Source of the DNA: Epiperipatus broadwayi
Taxonomy: Eukaryota > Onychophora > Udeonychophora > Euonychophora > Peripatidae
DNA length: 64,000 nucleotides
NCBI GenBank assembly: GCA_028023455.1
Contig: JAQFVV010000013.1
Coordinates: 744,001-808,000, forward strand
Direction of reading: 5' to 3'
The first letter of the stretch is position 1, and every line of letters starts with the position of its first letter. Made by a program: the position numbers and the translations under genes. Shown here piece by piece: positions 1-11,280 of this stretch. Below the pieces are notes generated by a model. It was not told the DNA's origin and ran no database searches. It saw nothing but the letters and a program-made list of their open reading frames with translations.

Positions 1-1731
1 TCATTTTTGTTTAAAAGTAAGTTGGACAAAATTCTACTACTAGATATAATTTCTGATTGTCAATTTTAATTAAATTGTTTGCATAATTGCATTATATCTG
101 AAGTTTATTTATGTAAATACATAAAAATTCTCTATGTTTACATATTTATAAAGATAAGGATTTTACAATCATGTATTAACTATGATTATTGTACTCTGTT
201 GCTTAGAAACCTAAATCTGTGTTTGGTATATACTTTAGGATGCATGCATGTATGTATATATATATAACAACTTTTAACATTTAATAATAAATAAATCACA
301 GAAGCATTTTCAGCTATTACTATGTAGTCATTGTTGCTTTCAAACACAAAGAAAATATAATTAATTCTCATAATACATTATCTCATGTTATTCCCTGTGC
401 CTTAACAATTCCCCCGTTAGCAGCTTGTCTACTAATTAAATTATTTTCCTATTAATAAAAAATAGCTTCTTTTAATCTTTTTTATTATTCTTTTTCTTTT
501 ATAATATTTTTATTTTATCAAAATTAAATACAAATTATTAACTACATTAAAGTTAAAAATCACTAAATATGGAAGCCGTTGAATCATTCCTTATTTTGTG
601 TACTTCAACTCTCTCATATAATAATTCATCTTCTTTAAATTTCTTTTTCAATTAACCTCAAGATTCTTTAATATATGGTTGTTACAAAGATAAATGATTT
701 TATATATTACATCACTTTTATGCTTTTTATCAATGCTATTTTTAAAATTATTTTTTAGTCTCTTTACATTAGGTGACTTTATTATTACGTTTGTCTTTAT
801 ATGATACTGAAATACATTTTTTTTTCTTTTGTAAGTTAACTTTCTTTTAAAATGTTCTTTCACTTGTCTAATAAGTCTAATGTATCCTATCATCACTATT
901 TTCTGTGCATAATGTTTAATATATTTATTCTTAGCACTTCTATACTTATATAGTTTATCATTCCTTACTAATTAACCCAACCACTTTATACGTGAAAGGA
1001 ATATTAGAGTCAGAGTGCACACACACTCTCTTCTCAATAGACTTTATATGCAATTTAAATACATTATTCTACATATCTAGTATATACTATAATATTTTCC
1101 TTTTCCATTTCATTTATAATTTTTTCTTCATAAATTGATAATGTGTATTTATATATTTGGGACACATACTGCAGATTTATGAACTAACCTTGTTACATTT
1201 GATAATAGTTAGTTATCTTTATAATTAATAATAATACTATTTATCTATAATTTTTTTTAAAAATTCTGTTATAAAAGAGGCTATTTTTATTCATAGAGAG
1301 AATATTTTGCTTATTTAGACATGATGCTAAAGTGAAAATTCATTAGGCATGAAGGATAATGTGAGAAAAGCATTATAAGAATTCTATTCGTTTTATAGTT
1401 GTGATAATTGAAAGTGCTTTCACAATTTATTTATTATTTAACGTTAAAACTTAAAAGTTACTATGATTTATTTATTTATTACATATATAAATTGAATTTT
1501 ATATTGATTATATATATATATGCATGTGTGTGTATGTTTATGCATGTACTAGTGCATATATTTAAAAATAAGTTGTTAATTCATGAGAAACACTTTATAA
1601 TTATGTTTATTGCTTAGAAGCAAGTTTTAGATATCTAAACAACATGGCACCATAATCAGAATTGGGGTAATGAGAAATTTGGCATCCTAAACAAAATTTT
1701 ATAAAAAAACATTTTTTAATATCTATAACAT
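1..1731. other. AT-rich DNA without a recognisable gene
   Basis: The reading frames here are short (62 to 82 codons) and low in complexity, and none resembles a known family. The stretch holds short TA runs (near 255 and 1510) and poly-T tracts. I see no RNA gene or terminal repeat in it. Confidence 0.6.
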
Positions 1732-1738
1732 GGTAAAA

Positions 1739-1827
1739 GCCTGAAATCTGGGCATGGCCGCTTGGGGCATTGTTTATGTGTCAAAACACATAAAAATGCC
1801 ATTTACAGCGGCCATGGCCTTACAGGC
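1739..1827. repeat. GC-rich imperfect palindrome at the left end of the TIR element
   Basis: The arms 1739-1781 and 1786-1827 pair through GCCTG, CATGGCCGC and the block ending ATGTGT. Only about four bases remain for the loop. The GC-rich core stands out from the surrounding AT-rich DNA. The TIR core motif is therefore present three times: twice here in opposite directions and once at the right end. Confidence 0.7.
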
Positions 1828-2419
1828 TAATACAACATTTACATATTGTATTAACCCATTGAGCTAGGCCACTTTACATGACATCGCACAAAAATATTAC
1901 GGCCTATTTTCTGCTTCTTATGCGTATTCGTTCTTTTCATAGCTGATTACCATATCGCTTGAGGGTGTTTAAATTTCAAGGCGTATGACTTTTTCAAATC
2001 TCCATAATAGAGTAATGTCATTTCGATTTAAAAACTGTTGTTAATTATTAATAATTGTCATATGGTGCCCACCCTTCCCGAAAAAAAGGTTAATATGTAA
2101 AAAAATTGGCAAAGTGTATGTTCGAACAGGCTTCGACAAAGCTCACGTGCTAAGTCATGCTTCAGCGTGGTGGGGAAAATATTCGAGACCACTAAAAGAT
2201 CTGAGACGAACATGCAATTTTGAAACTTTTCTTCAGATAAATTTCCGAGTACAGAAAGTGTGTGAGATTGTGTTTTTTATTTTTATTTTGTCAGGCACAC
2301 ATAATGTCCACTTTTTATTACAGCAATAAAATCGAATAAATAATTTTAAAAAGTCCAAAGTTTGTGTCCTTTTTTTTGTTGTTTTTTATTTTATTAGAAA
2401 TTGATAAGTATTTGGATTC

Positions 2420-3312
2420 AATTTTTTGCAGCGGGGTTAAAATAAATGATGACTTTGGTTGACTTTTTGTTAAAAATAACAAATTACGAAATATACCTCA
2501 CCCCCACCCCCAAAAGCAGTTTATTGTAGAAGGCTAAAAAAAAAAAAAAGGTAATTCGAACGAAATAGAAATCAAAGTAAAAAGTGAGAAAAAGTTGTTT
2601 CCAAAAAAGAAAAAAAAGGTTAAATTCTTGACTTTTTGATTACAATTCTTTTTCCAAGTGTGGGTGGCGATGGGTGTTTGAAAACAATTTTTTAATCGGC
2701 AAAAACACAAAAGTAAATTTGGATTTAATATTAAGAAAAACAATTACGTCAACCGAAAAGAAATCAAAATTTGAAACAAGTCTCAAAGTTAAAAAAAAAA
2801 AAAAAAATATAAAACCCAAATCCCCATCTTTTAAGTTTATTTTTGGGTTTGGGTTTGTTTTTTTGGTTTGGTTTTTAATTCCCCCTCCCCCCCTCTCAGG
2901 AGGCCCAAAGAAAAAACCAGGGGGGGGGGGGGGGGGGGGGGGGGAAAATTATATATTGGTGGGGGGAGATTAAAAAAAAGGGGAGGGGAGGGAACCCACT
3001 GTTTATAAGTCTCAAAGTTGATTCTCTTTTTTCAGCGCTGTTAAAATAATTGACTATTTTTGTTGCCTTTTTGTTAATAATAAACAGTATGAATTCCCCT
3101 ACCCCCGCTCAAAAAACTGTTTCTTGTAGTAGCCAAAAAAAAAAAAAAAAGGCTAATTTAAACATAATCTAAATCAAAGTGATAACAAGTTGTGTTTAAA
3201 AAAAAAAGTAAAATTAATAATAATAATAAGAAGAAAAAAAACCATTTAGTCAAGCCAAAAAAAAATAAATAAAAGAAGGGTAGAATTAAGTTCTAAACAA
3301 GTCGCAAATAAT
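2420..3312 (+). repeat. Diverged direct repeat, two units about 600 bp apart
   Basis: Unit A (about 2420-2790) and unit B (about 3022-3312) share the same order of landmarks: GCAGCG or TCAGCG, then GTTAAAATAA, a C-rich block near ACCCCC, a TTGTAG block, a long A run, and AACAAGTC near the end. Many small indels and homopolymer changes separate the units. Between them lie a T-rich and G-rich low-complexity stretch and a 25-base G run. Confidence 0.55.
2920..2944 (+). repeat. 25-base G homopolymer
   Basis: An unbroken G run is followed by further G-rich blocks up to about 2992 and preceded by C-rich blocks at 2881-2893. It could form a G-quadruplex on the plus strand. It is also just the kind of place where sequencing or consensus errors accumulate, so its exact length is not reliable. 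Confidence 0.85.
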
Positions 3313-3669
3313 TGTATTCTATTTTTTCGGTGGTGGGATTCAAACCAATTTTTTTGACGTCATGAAATGGTTCGAAGTTTTCAAATGATAAAAAAAAAAA
3401 AATACAATTAACAAAATTTGTTGAAAAAATATCGGGTTGCAACAAAAAAACCCACAAAAAGTAACAAAAATGAATATCAAAATTAGTTTAATAATAAAGA
3501 AATCATGTTCTAAATGAAATAAAAATTATTCGTTTAATCAATATTAGAAAAAAAAACCTTGTCGTATAAAAAAAGAAAAAAGTTGCGGCGGCCCGGTAAC
3601 ATAATATTTCATTGATTTTGTCTAGCATCAACGCTCCAAGCGGCTTTGCCCAGATTTGAGGCTTTTACC

Positions 3670-4689
3670 TATTTTAATACTTTTCTAAAAACCAGCCAAC
3701 ACTTAGATAATCCCAATATCAATAACAATTAACAATCTCAAACTATTGTCAAGGTAACCTCCTTTCAACAATAAGGGTGGGATACCATTCTTATTTATGG
3801 TCCAGTATATTTATATAGACAGTAAAAATTGCAACTTGTCCACAGAGATTAAAATTATTGATACAAAGAAGTTTAAATAAACCCCCTTAAACAAGTAAAT
3901 ATAACCTGTTCTGAATGCAGACTACTAAATAGTCAATTACCACATTACAAACTGCAATTATAATTTTCAAATTGCACCCAATATATATATATATATTGCA
4001 GAGGCTTCTATTATGTGGTGATGCTGAACTGAGATCAGACCCATGTAGCTATCTGGCTTGCTATGCTGAGTTTGAAGACATTAACGTGTCTAAAAGATTC
4101 AAGCTTGCAAGCTGAATAGAAACTGTTTCATAAATGCTCAGAGTTTGTGTTTAGATCTAGTTTCTTATTCCTGTCTTTCACTGATGATAGCAAATAGCTT
4201 GAAATCATGATCTGAAAGTGGAATTAAAGTTAGAGATAGTGAATGCTCGCTCTGACGTTTGTGTAAACAGAAAACTACGCTTGATGGTGTTTTTGGTAGA
4301 ATGCCATCTGTTATCATAAATACAAGCGTTAGCAAGTTTTTTAACTTGTGTTTTTTGTTTTTCATATATATATAAAATAAGGAGCATGCTAATGGCTTTA
4401 AACAAACTCTTTTTTATAATAAATGCTACAAGAGAAGGCATTCAAATCATCTTTATCTAGGATTGTTCCCATTCCCCGATTGTTTTGAGCTATGGCTCTT
4501 TTTAGTGAAGAGCTAGGACACCAGATTCCAAAAACCAACTCAAGCTAAGCATTTATCTGATAGTTAACTCTTAATAAGAAAATCTGAAATTTTCAGACAT
4601 CTACATATCTTTAAATTTAGCTCTCCAACTGAAAAAATCATATGGGCCTGAACTTAATTCAGATATACCATATAAAATACGACTAAAAT
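3670..4689. other. Non-coding stretch with a palindromic TA tract
   Basis: No gene is seen. A self-complementary CAATATA...TATATTG tract lies at about 3979-3999. The part from 4215 to 4447 belongs to a dispersed repeat family listed separately. The reading frames at 4165-4441 on the minus strand fall inside that repeat and look incidental. Confidence 0.5.
4215..4447. repeat. Dispersed repeat related to the foldback at 7196-7390
   Basis: The block at about 4220-4320 resembles the right arm of the 7.2-kb palindrome: GTTTGTGTAAACA, then GGTAGAATGCCATCTGTTATCAT, matching GTTTATGTAAACA and GGTAAAGCTCCATCTAGTAATCAT there. The block at about 4380-4447 resembles the left arm (AATGGCTTTAAACAA, TATAATAAATGCTACAAGAGA). 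The two blocks lie in the opposite order to the 7.2-kb copy, as if the parts had been circularly permuted around a TA tract. Confidence 0.5.
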
Positions 4690-5530
4690 AAATGCTAAAA
4701 ACACTAAACTAATGTTAAATCATGAATTAGAAGAAGTTAACAACTATAAATATTTTGGTCAGATTATTAATACAGATGAAAATATAACGGAATGGGTGAA
4801 ATTAATCATAGAATTAAACTTGAACGAAGTATTTTTGCTAGAAATAACTTTGTATTCCAGGAACAGTGTATCTCATTGAAAAGATGAGTAATGACTGGCC
4901 CTCTCTACAAACTTTGTAGTAGTATAATTTAGCTATTCATCACAAAAATTTTAATTATGGGAGTCTAGATCACAAATTATGGCATGAAGTGTGAATGTAT
5001 TTTACACCTTAATTTACAATGGAGTAGCATGATAATGTTAAATTTGATTTAAATCAAGCAAAACTGTTAATGAAAATTTTGAAATGATTTAAACTGTGTA
5101 TAGCAGTAAAACCATAAATCACAAGAATGTTTTAAGTGGTTTGCAAAATTTTGTGATGTCAGGGAGCAAAAGTATAAAATACACTATCAGATTTTACGTT
5201 ATAACTTGTGCTCCAGATATGCTAACGTCTTAAATGTTTTGCTTTGGTGAATAATAAGTATAGCACTCTCAGAGATGGGTGAAATAATTAAGAGACTGAA
5301 ATGAGTTGGGCTGTCACAATTCTAAAGAAGCTAATAGTTAGATGGTCTGTTGAATTTTTAAATTGAATTGTAATAAATTAAAATTATCTCGATAGAGACC
5401 ATATGTGAGGTGGATGGATGAAATAAGGAAGTTTTCTGATATGATGTGGAGAAGAGAGATTACAGATAGGTAAACGTAACTGAATTAAACTTAGAAAAAC
5501 CTTAATCGTTTATGATGATGATAATGATTT
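4690..5530 (+). pseudogene. RTE-like LINE, decayed 3' end of the reverse transcriptase ORF
   Basis: Broken frames give the pieces usual after the catalytic core in RTE-like and related AP-endonuclease LINEs. Near 4690-4770 the frame reads KNTKLMLNHELEEVNNYKYF followed by GQIINT, the KTK and YLG region. Near 5405-5470 it reads WMDEIRKFS then MWRREITDR, which is the conserved C-terminal tryptophan block. Many stops and frameshifts lie between them. The end runs into GATGATGAT-like repeats near 5510-5530, the sort of tail these LINEs carry. The copy at 62690-63020 carries the same C-terminal block in much better condition. It is non-functional. Confidence 0.75.
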
Positions 5531-7195
5531 CTCTTTTTCTTTTATTAGATAATTACTTTCCTTAATATAAAAATATGAATTTTAAATTATCTAAATTAAA
5601 AACTTCATTGATAATAATGGATCTTGAAATGTCATTGCGTCTAATTCATACTTTTTTTAAAATTAGTAATTAAAGTTATTTAGTCATAATATCACCCCTT
5701 CTGCGTCAAAGGATGCTTTGCTGACAATCAATTTTACGCAGTTTTCCTTGAACATTGACATTTTTATTCTTCATAGTTCATGCGATACGTCATAATAAGG
5801 ATTTTCATTTGAGATAAGCTGGATTAAAATGAAAATGGAAAGAAGCTTTTAAAAAAAAATCTCTTTTTAGGAATTAAACCTAAAAACGTATTATTTAAAA
5901 TTGTCAATCTGTATATTTAAAAGTGTTACGGGTAGAATTAAAAATTATCTTCAACTTTAGTTTTAATTTCAGGTAGATATTAATTTTCCTAACAGCTTAA
6001 AAAAGTTCAAACTAATAATCATCAGAAATATAATTACCGCTCGAAAGTTTCAGTTTTTTATTATCTATATCTTTTATAAAGACCGTTTCAAAGCAATACG
6101 GTACGACCATAGCGCAATTTTCTGCAATGCCTGAGTCATGCCTTTCAATATAGGCTAAATTTGAATTTTTTTAAAAAAGATAGGATTTTTCTTTCATGTT
6201 ATAAAGTGTAAACTCACAACTAAGCCATTAATTTATCAAATATTACTTGATAAATACATATGTAGTGATTATTGAATAGAGATTAAAACTAGGCTAAAAA
6301 ACTGATCAAACTTTCATTAGAGTATCAACTTCTCCTTTAATATTCATTGTGAGAAAATATTAAAGATGCTTTTGCCCTGAGGCAGGCTATTTAATGTTTG
6401 TTTTACCTAAATTAACTTTATAAGAAATAAAATATCACAAGATTCTATCACATAGGTGGTATAAGTGTAATGAAAGAAAAAAAGAAATAAAATAATAGTT
6501 ATAAAATATAATTACCAAGGCTTTATTATATAGTAATCATCTCACATATAGCTAGTTCTAGATCCACAGGGAATAAAAACACAAAATGTTTCACATATGT
6601 AATGAGTACTTAAAATTACAATGATTAGGTAAATTGTGAAATTGCTACTTACTATGATATGATTCCAGAGACCAACTTGGAAATTTTTTAAATAACTGGT
6701 CTTTCATATATTGATTTATAAATAAATATCTAGCTATTCTTAAGTGTAGGACAAAAAATTTAAAAACAATTTGATTAGTTAAAACTATGCTCTTTATTAC
6801 TATTATGGTATCAAACACCTATAGTTACTAAGTTTATAGTTTATATATTTAAAATTATATTTATATTACTCAAGTTCTGCCATTTATTGCAAACTTGTGT
6901 AATCAATAGATGCTTGTTGGTAATGCTTATTAAATCTTAGAAAAGCATTGCTCAAGTTAGAGTCATGTGATGTTTTCTAGCTTTGTTTTTAACTATAATA
7001 TACCTGATAAGTTGTTACTGACTTAGAGTTTACACTAAAACATTTAAATATTGCATAGTTAATTTTGTAAATTGAATCACTGTTTCTATGTATTCTTTGA
7101 GTTTCTAATATTAATAGAGTTATATTTAGTTAAATAATATATATGATAAACGAAACAAGTTATAAATTTCGTAACTTGCTTTTAGCTTGCATTTT
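5531..7195. other. AT-rich DNA, no gene seen
   Basis: A slightly more GC-rich patch lies around 5700-5830 and another at 6050-6150, with several CpG sites. Neither gives an open frame or a recognisable repeat end. The rest is low-complexity AT-rich sequence. Confidence 0.5.
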
Positions 7196-7390
7196 ATGAT
7201 TATTAGATGGAGTTTACCAATAGCTTTTAACAAGCTTTGTTTTTATAAATGCCAAGAGAGATAGAATTCAATATCTCTTTTGTTGTTGGAGGTGGGAGAC
7301 AATGAAAGAGATATTGAATTCAATCTCTCTCAGTGTTTATGTAAACAAAGCTTGTTAGGAGCTATTGGTAAAGCTCCATCTAGTAATCAT
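7196..7390. repeat. Foldback (palindromic) element, arms about 86 bp
   Basis: The left arm 7196-7280 (ATGATTATTAGATGGAG...) is the near-perfect reverse complement of 7304-7390 (...CTCCATCTAGTAATCAT), with a 23-bp loop. The inner arms carry a shared AGAGATATTGAATTC motif. The right side abuts a (AT)n tract at 7389-7407. No coding capacity exists, so this is a hairpin MITE or a head-to-head pair of short repeats. Parts recur at 4215-4447. Confidence 0.8.
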
Positions 7391-9339
7391 ATATATATAT
7401 ATATATTGTGGTGTTATTTAATATATATTGTAATGATCTAGTCAATTCACTTTTACTAGGGATGGCCTATTCAAACACTAGATTTGACCACTATTTAAAT
7501 ATTATATTACAGTCAACTTTGGAATCACTCTCAAATACAGTGAATCAAATCTAAGTATACATCATAAATTCCAAGACCATGATCCTTATTTATGGATGAT
7601 CTGCTCATCAAATTAAATGATATTCTTTGATTTAAATGGTAAAAGTTATACTTTATTATGTTAATAAAATGTATAAAAATATCCACTTCAAACTTTTATT
7701 ATTATGTTTATATGATTGTATGTTTCATGCAATGTGTTTTATTATCCTGGATTTTAAATAATTCATCCTCAATTTGGGCACAATCAAGTTTCTAATGGAT
7801 TTCCATTTCACATTGTATCACTTAATAATATCTGTATATGAATAAATATGCTAAATTTCTTTAAGTAACAAAATTTTATCAATGTAATAAAATATAATTC
7901 ATATTTGTTTTATAAAATTAAGAAACTTTTCTTAGACAACTGTAAATTATAAATATATGTGCTAACATGCTCTGATAAAAAAACTATAATTGTATGAAAA
8001 TTCTTATCAAAGCTAAGCACTTTTAGCTTTCAAGGGCATTATTTATTTTCTGCATTGGCTTGGCATCATCATCACTTTATCAACCTCTTCTTTCAAGTTT
8101 TGCTCACTCTGCAATATTTGATTTGATTTTACCATTACATAGATCATGTGAATATTCAACATGCCATCTCTGTATAGGGCAAGATTCTCTTTTTGCTATT
8201 TCTTTAATGTTCATTTATTTCTATTAAAAGTTACTTTCAAACTAAATTAATAAAAATTAGTATAGAAATCTTAATTTTCAACTAAAAACAATTCTATTCA
8301 CAATTATATATATATATATAGAATACAGTAAATAAAGTGAACACTAAATATTTTTTACAACTTATTTAATCTTCTGATAGAAAGTTATGTTACATATATC
8401 CTGATGATCCCATCATAATATCAATTCGTGAATGACCGTCTCTATCAAATTTTACCCTGTAAATATAATCTTGATCTTTATAGGTTTTATTTTCTGAAGA
8501 CATATTGTGTATTGATTGTCTACATTTTTTTTTAAATGTTATGCTGCTAATATGTATGCAGATCATCTCAATAAACATTTACATTATCGACCTTATGATG
8601 TTTTTGTATGATTCAGGGTTGACTATTGAATGTAAGTAATGCCAAGGCATAAGTCAATTAGATAAATGTAATGATTTAAATTTAGTAAATATGAAAGAAA
8701 TAAACATGAGATTAAAGATTTGGGCTATTTTATTAACAATAAAAATCAGAAAGATGGATATTCTAGTCATATAAACCTGACACAATCGGACATTTTATAC
8801 TGACTTTTATCTTTCATTTTCATGCATACATATATCTCTCACAATAAACTAATTTTCATGTGCCAATGAATTCTAATGCATATCATTATTCTGCATATAT
8901 TCTGCATATTTATTTTTAATATCAAGGATGCTCTCTTGGCAAATTATACGTTTCAAAACTTATAGAAATGCTAACATTATTAAACAGAGAAAAATGCTTT
9001 TCTACCACTTAATCTCTCAAACTCATTACTAAACAGCTTTCTCACTTGACACTATTATTCCTTTAAAATATCTTGATTCATAAATTCTACTCTAAAATAT
9101 TTATTATAACTTCATTAAATCTTTTTTAAAATCTCATTATCAGATTTTTAAAAACCATATACATGAAGAACAGTGTTTATACAATTATTCAAATGTCCAT
9201 GGTAAAATAATGCATAAATGCTAGACATTTCAAATCAATTAAAGCACGAAAATTATTTTTCCAAATTAATTGCTATTTATAAAAATGACTTAAATGAATT
9301 ATGTTCTTTGATAATTATTCTTGATGAAAGGTAAAATTA
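7391..9339. other. AT-rich DNA with a possible LINE scrap
   Basis: No intact gene is seen. Around 8690-8770 one frame reads EIKDLGYFINN, similar in shape to the YLG region of RTE-like LINEs, but it is too short to assign. The minus-strand frame at 8390-8578 is not recognised. (TA)n tracts lie near 7389 and 8307. Confidence 0.45.
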
Positions 9340-9911
9340 TTAATTGTAACATTGCCATTTAATTGAAATTTTACTTATAAATGAATCTAATTCTGATTCT
9401 ACGACTATTGTTCAATCACTATATCAAGAATATACAAACAAATTTAATTTATGCAATGCTTACTGGAAGAAAGTTATTGAACATTATTTAAAATTCCATA
9501 ATGCTATTCATAAATATTTATTTAAAAAAGCATTACTTCTTTAAACGATAAATTGCTGGGTTATATTAATCTTGATATTGCATTTGGTGCTTACTGGGCA
9601 AATTAAGAACTGATATGCTGACTTCAGTAATACCAATCTTCAGTTTCTGTTTAATAAGTTTGGAATCATATCAAACTTTAAATACTTGCTAGAGAAAAAG
9701 CTAGGGTTCTAATATTAACCATCGCATTAAAGAAAGAAATTTTACCAACTGACATCCCAACTCTTCATGTTCTGTTTTTTCTCCTTTGATAATATCCTTT
9801 AGAGAAGTTTCACCTCAATTTTTCTTTTACAAAGCAAGAATCCTTGTTGTTATAAATTGCCCTTCAAGATTTTGTCATCAGCATTGATCAAAAATGTCTA
9901 AAGGTTGATCA

Positions 9912-10238
9912 ATGTTTCAAAGATTTTCCATAGCCTATTACTCAATAATTGTGTATCCCTATTCTGCTATATCACCATCATCAAAAATGGTTTCTAATCC
10001 ATTTGTACAGATGTCCACTGTTGCTGAAACTGAATCTAAAATGGTTCAGGTATCTTCCTTGGAGAATGTGGTCTCATATTCTGAAGAATTTACACCAGTT
10101 CAAGTGATTAAGAAACCCAGGAGAAAAAACAGAACAATAAGGATAACTAAAGTTTTAGTCACTCTTGAGTTTAAATCTGATTCAAAAAATATGAAAATCA
10201 AGTTCCAGGCACCTACTCCAGGAGTTCTTAAAAAATAA
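9912..10238 (+). pseudogene. ORF1-like fragment of LINE copy A
   Basis: This is a 108-codon frame with no known domain that I can name. The middle is Ser/Thr/Val-rich, and residues 70-82 are strongly basic (KKPRRKNRTIRITK), as is common in nucleic-acid-binding ORF1 proteins of LINEs. It sits about 570 bp upstream of the endonuclease start, the place expected for ORF1. There is no splice or polyadenylation context suggesting a host gene. The ATG is simply the first in frame, and upstream sequence may once have belonged to it. The link to the LINE rests on position only. Confidence 0.4.
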
Positions 10239-10810
10239 AAACATTGGTTAAAGCTGAGTTCTCCTGAAACCAAGTGTGCCAAGAGAACATTATTGGACTA
10301 AGTAGAAATTATCTACAGTTGAATTCTTATCACCAGAATAGAAATTATCCTTTGATGGAGTGGGCATTCATAAGTGTGCACCCTGGATGTAAAAGGTTAC
10401 AAGTGGTTCAATTGATCTGGCTGTGGCTGAAAGTGTTAAGTTGATCATGGACTATAAAATGTCTTTCATTGAGAATATATCTACCAAGGTGCAATAAAGT
10501 TGTGCTATTCATGCTTTCTTGCTTTATTGCTTACTTGGTATTGATTTTGTTTATTGATCTGTTCAATTCTAAATATCATGTTTAATTTATGTACATCTCT
10601 TCTTAGAATTTATCTGTTTTTTTATGTTGAGTTTGTTTTTGATTTGTGTGATATTTTGTTTTTTTATAAAAGGTTTTAGTTCTTATATATTGCTTTACCT
10701 CTTTGTGACTTTGGAATACCTGCATATTTGTTGCATTATATTGCCTTTTTAATTAATTATTTCTCAGTCTCCCTGAATTTTAAACTGGTTATTCCTTCAA
10801 TAATTAAATT

Positions 10811-11280
10811 ATGCAGTTTGTGCATTTGAAAATTAGCAGCATTAATGTGAGGAGTATGAATTCTTTCAAATGGCTGTTTGGTATCAGCATTGATGTTTTC
10901 CAATTTTCTCCTCATATTACTTTCTTCTCTGAGACTAAACTTTACATGTGTTTGATATCAATCTTGTTATATATCTTGTCTGATTTGAGTTTTTACAGTT
11001 CTCCACCTACAGACTCCAGGTATAGAGATAGGTGTTTTAATTCATTATAAAGCATCTTTTGATTTTTTTAACATCGTTTATCTTGACCAAAACATGATCA
11101 TCATTACCTTTCACCATGCTGCCTTTAAAGTAAATAGTATTTATCTTTATTTATATGACAGACTCACTCTTATAAATCAACCTATATGCCATATTAATCT
11201 TATTCTTTCATTCAATTCTTCTCTTACTCTTTTTTTTTTTTTTGGTGACTTTAATATACTGATTTTGTAGCTAAATACCT
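10811..11280 (+). pseudogene. AP-endonuclease domain remnant of LINE copy A
   Basis: The first frame carries SSINVRSMNSF, the usual opening of the LINE endonuclease (N-x-R), then HITFFSETKL, the catalytic E-T motif, at about residues 38-47. The frame ends at 11050. After a frame change, FFGDFNI at about 11237-11260 matches the later G-D-F-N catalytic motif. In active LINEs this enzyme nicks the target DNA. Here the frame breaks show it is dead. Confidence 0.65.

Larger units (their letters stand above)
1732..3669. mobile_element. Non-autonomous DNA transposon with about 40-bp terminal inverted repeats
   Basis: The left end starts GGTAAAAGCCTGAAATCTGG. The reverse complement of the right end (3631-3669) starts GGTAAAAGCCTCAAATCTGG, and the two stay alike for about 40 bp, through a GCCGCTTGG block. 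The 1.94-kb interior has no transposase-like frame; the longest, at 2114-2329, matches nothing I recognise. The flanks give no convincing target duplication (TATAACAT against TATTTTAA), so the superfamily is open. The left end is itself a palindrome, and the middle holds a diverged tandem repeat and a long G run, which is unusual for a simple MITE. Inference: a decayed element mobilised in trans. Confidence 0.6.

Noticed and set aside
2674-2973. 99-codon frame with poly-Lys, poly-Pro and poly-Gly
   Set aside because: It is made of homopolymer runs and the 25-base G tract inside the TIR element, not a protein.
8690-8800. Separate RTE-like LINE fragment
   Set aside because: A single short YLG-like match (DLGYFINN) is too little in AT-rich DNA; it is mentioned only within the surrounding stretch.
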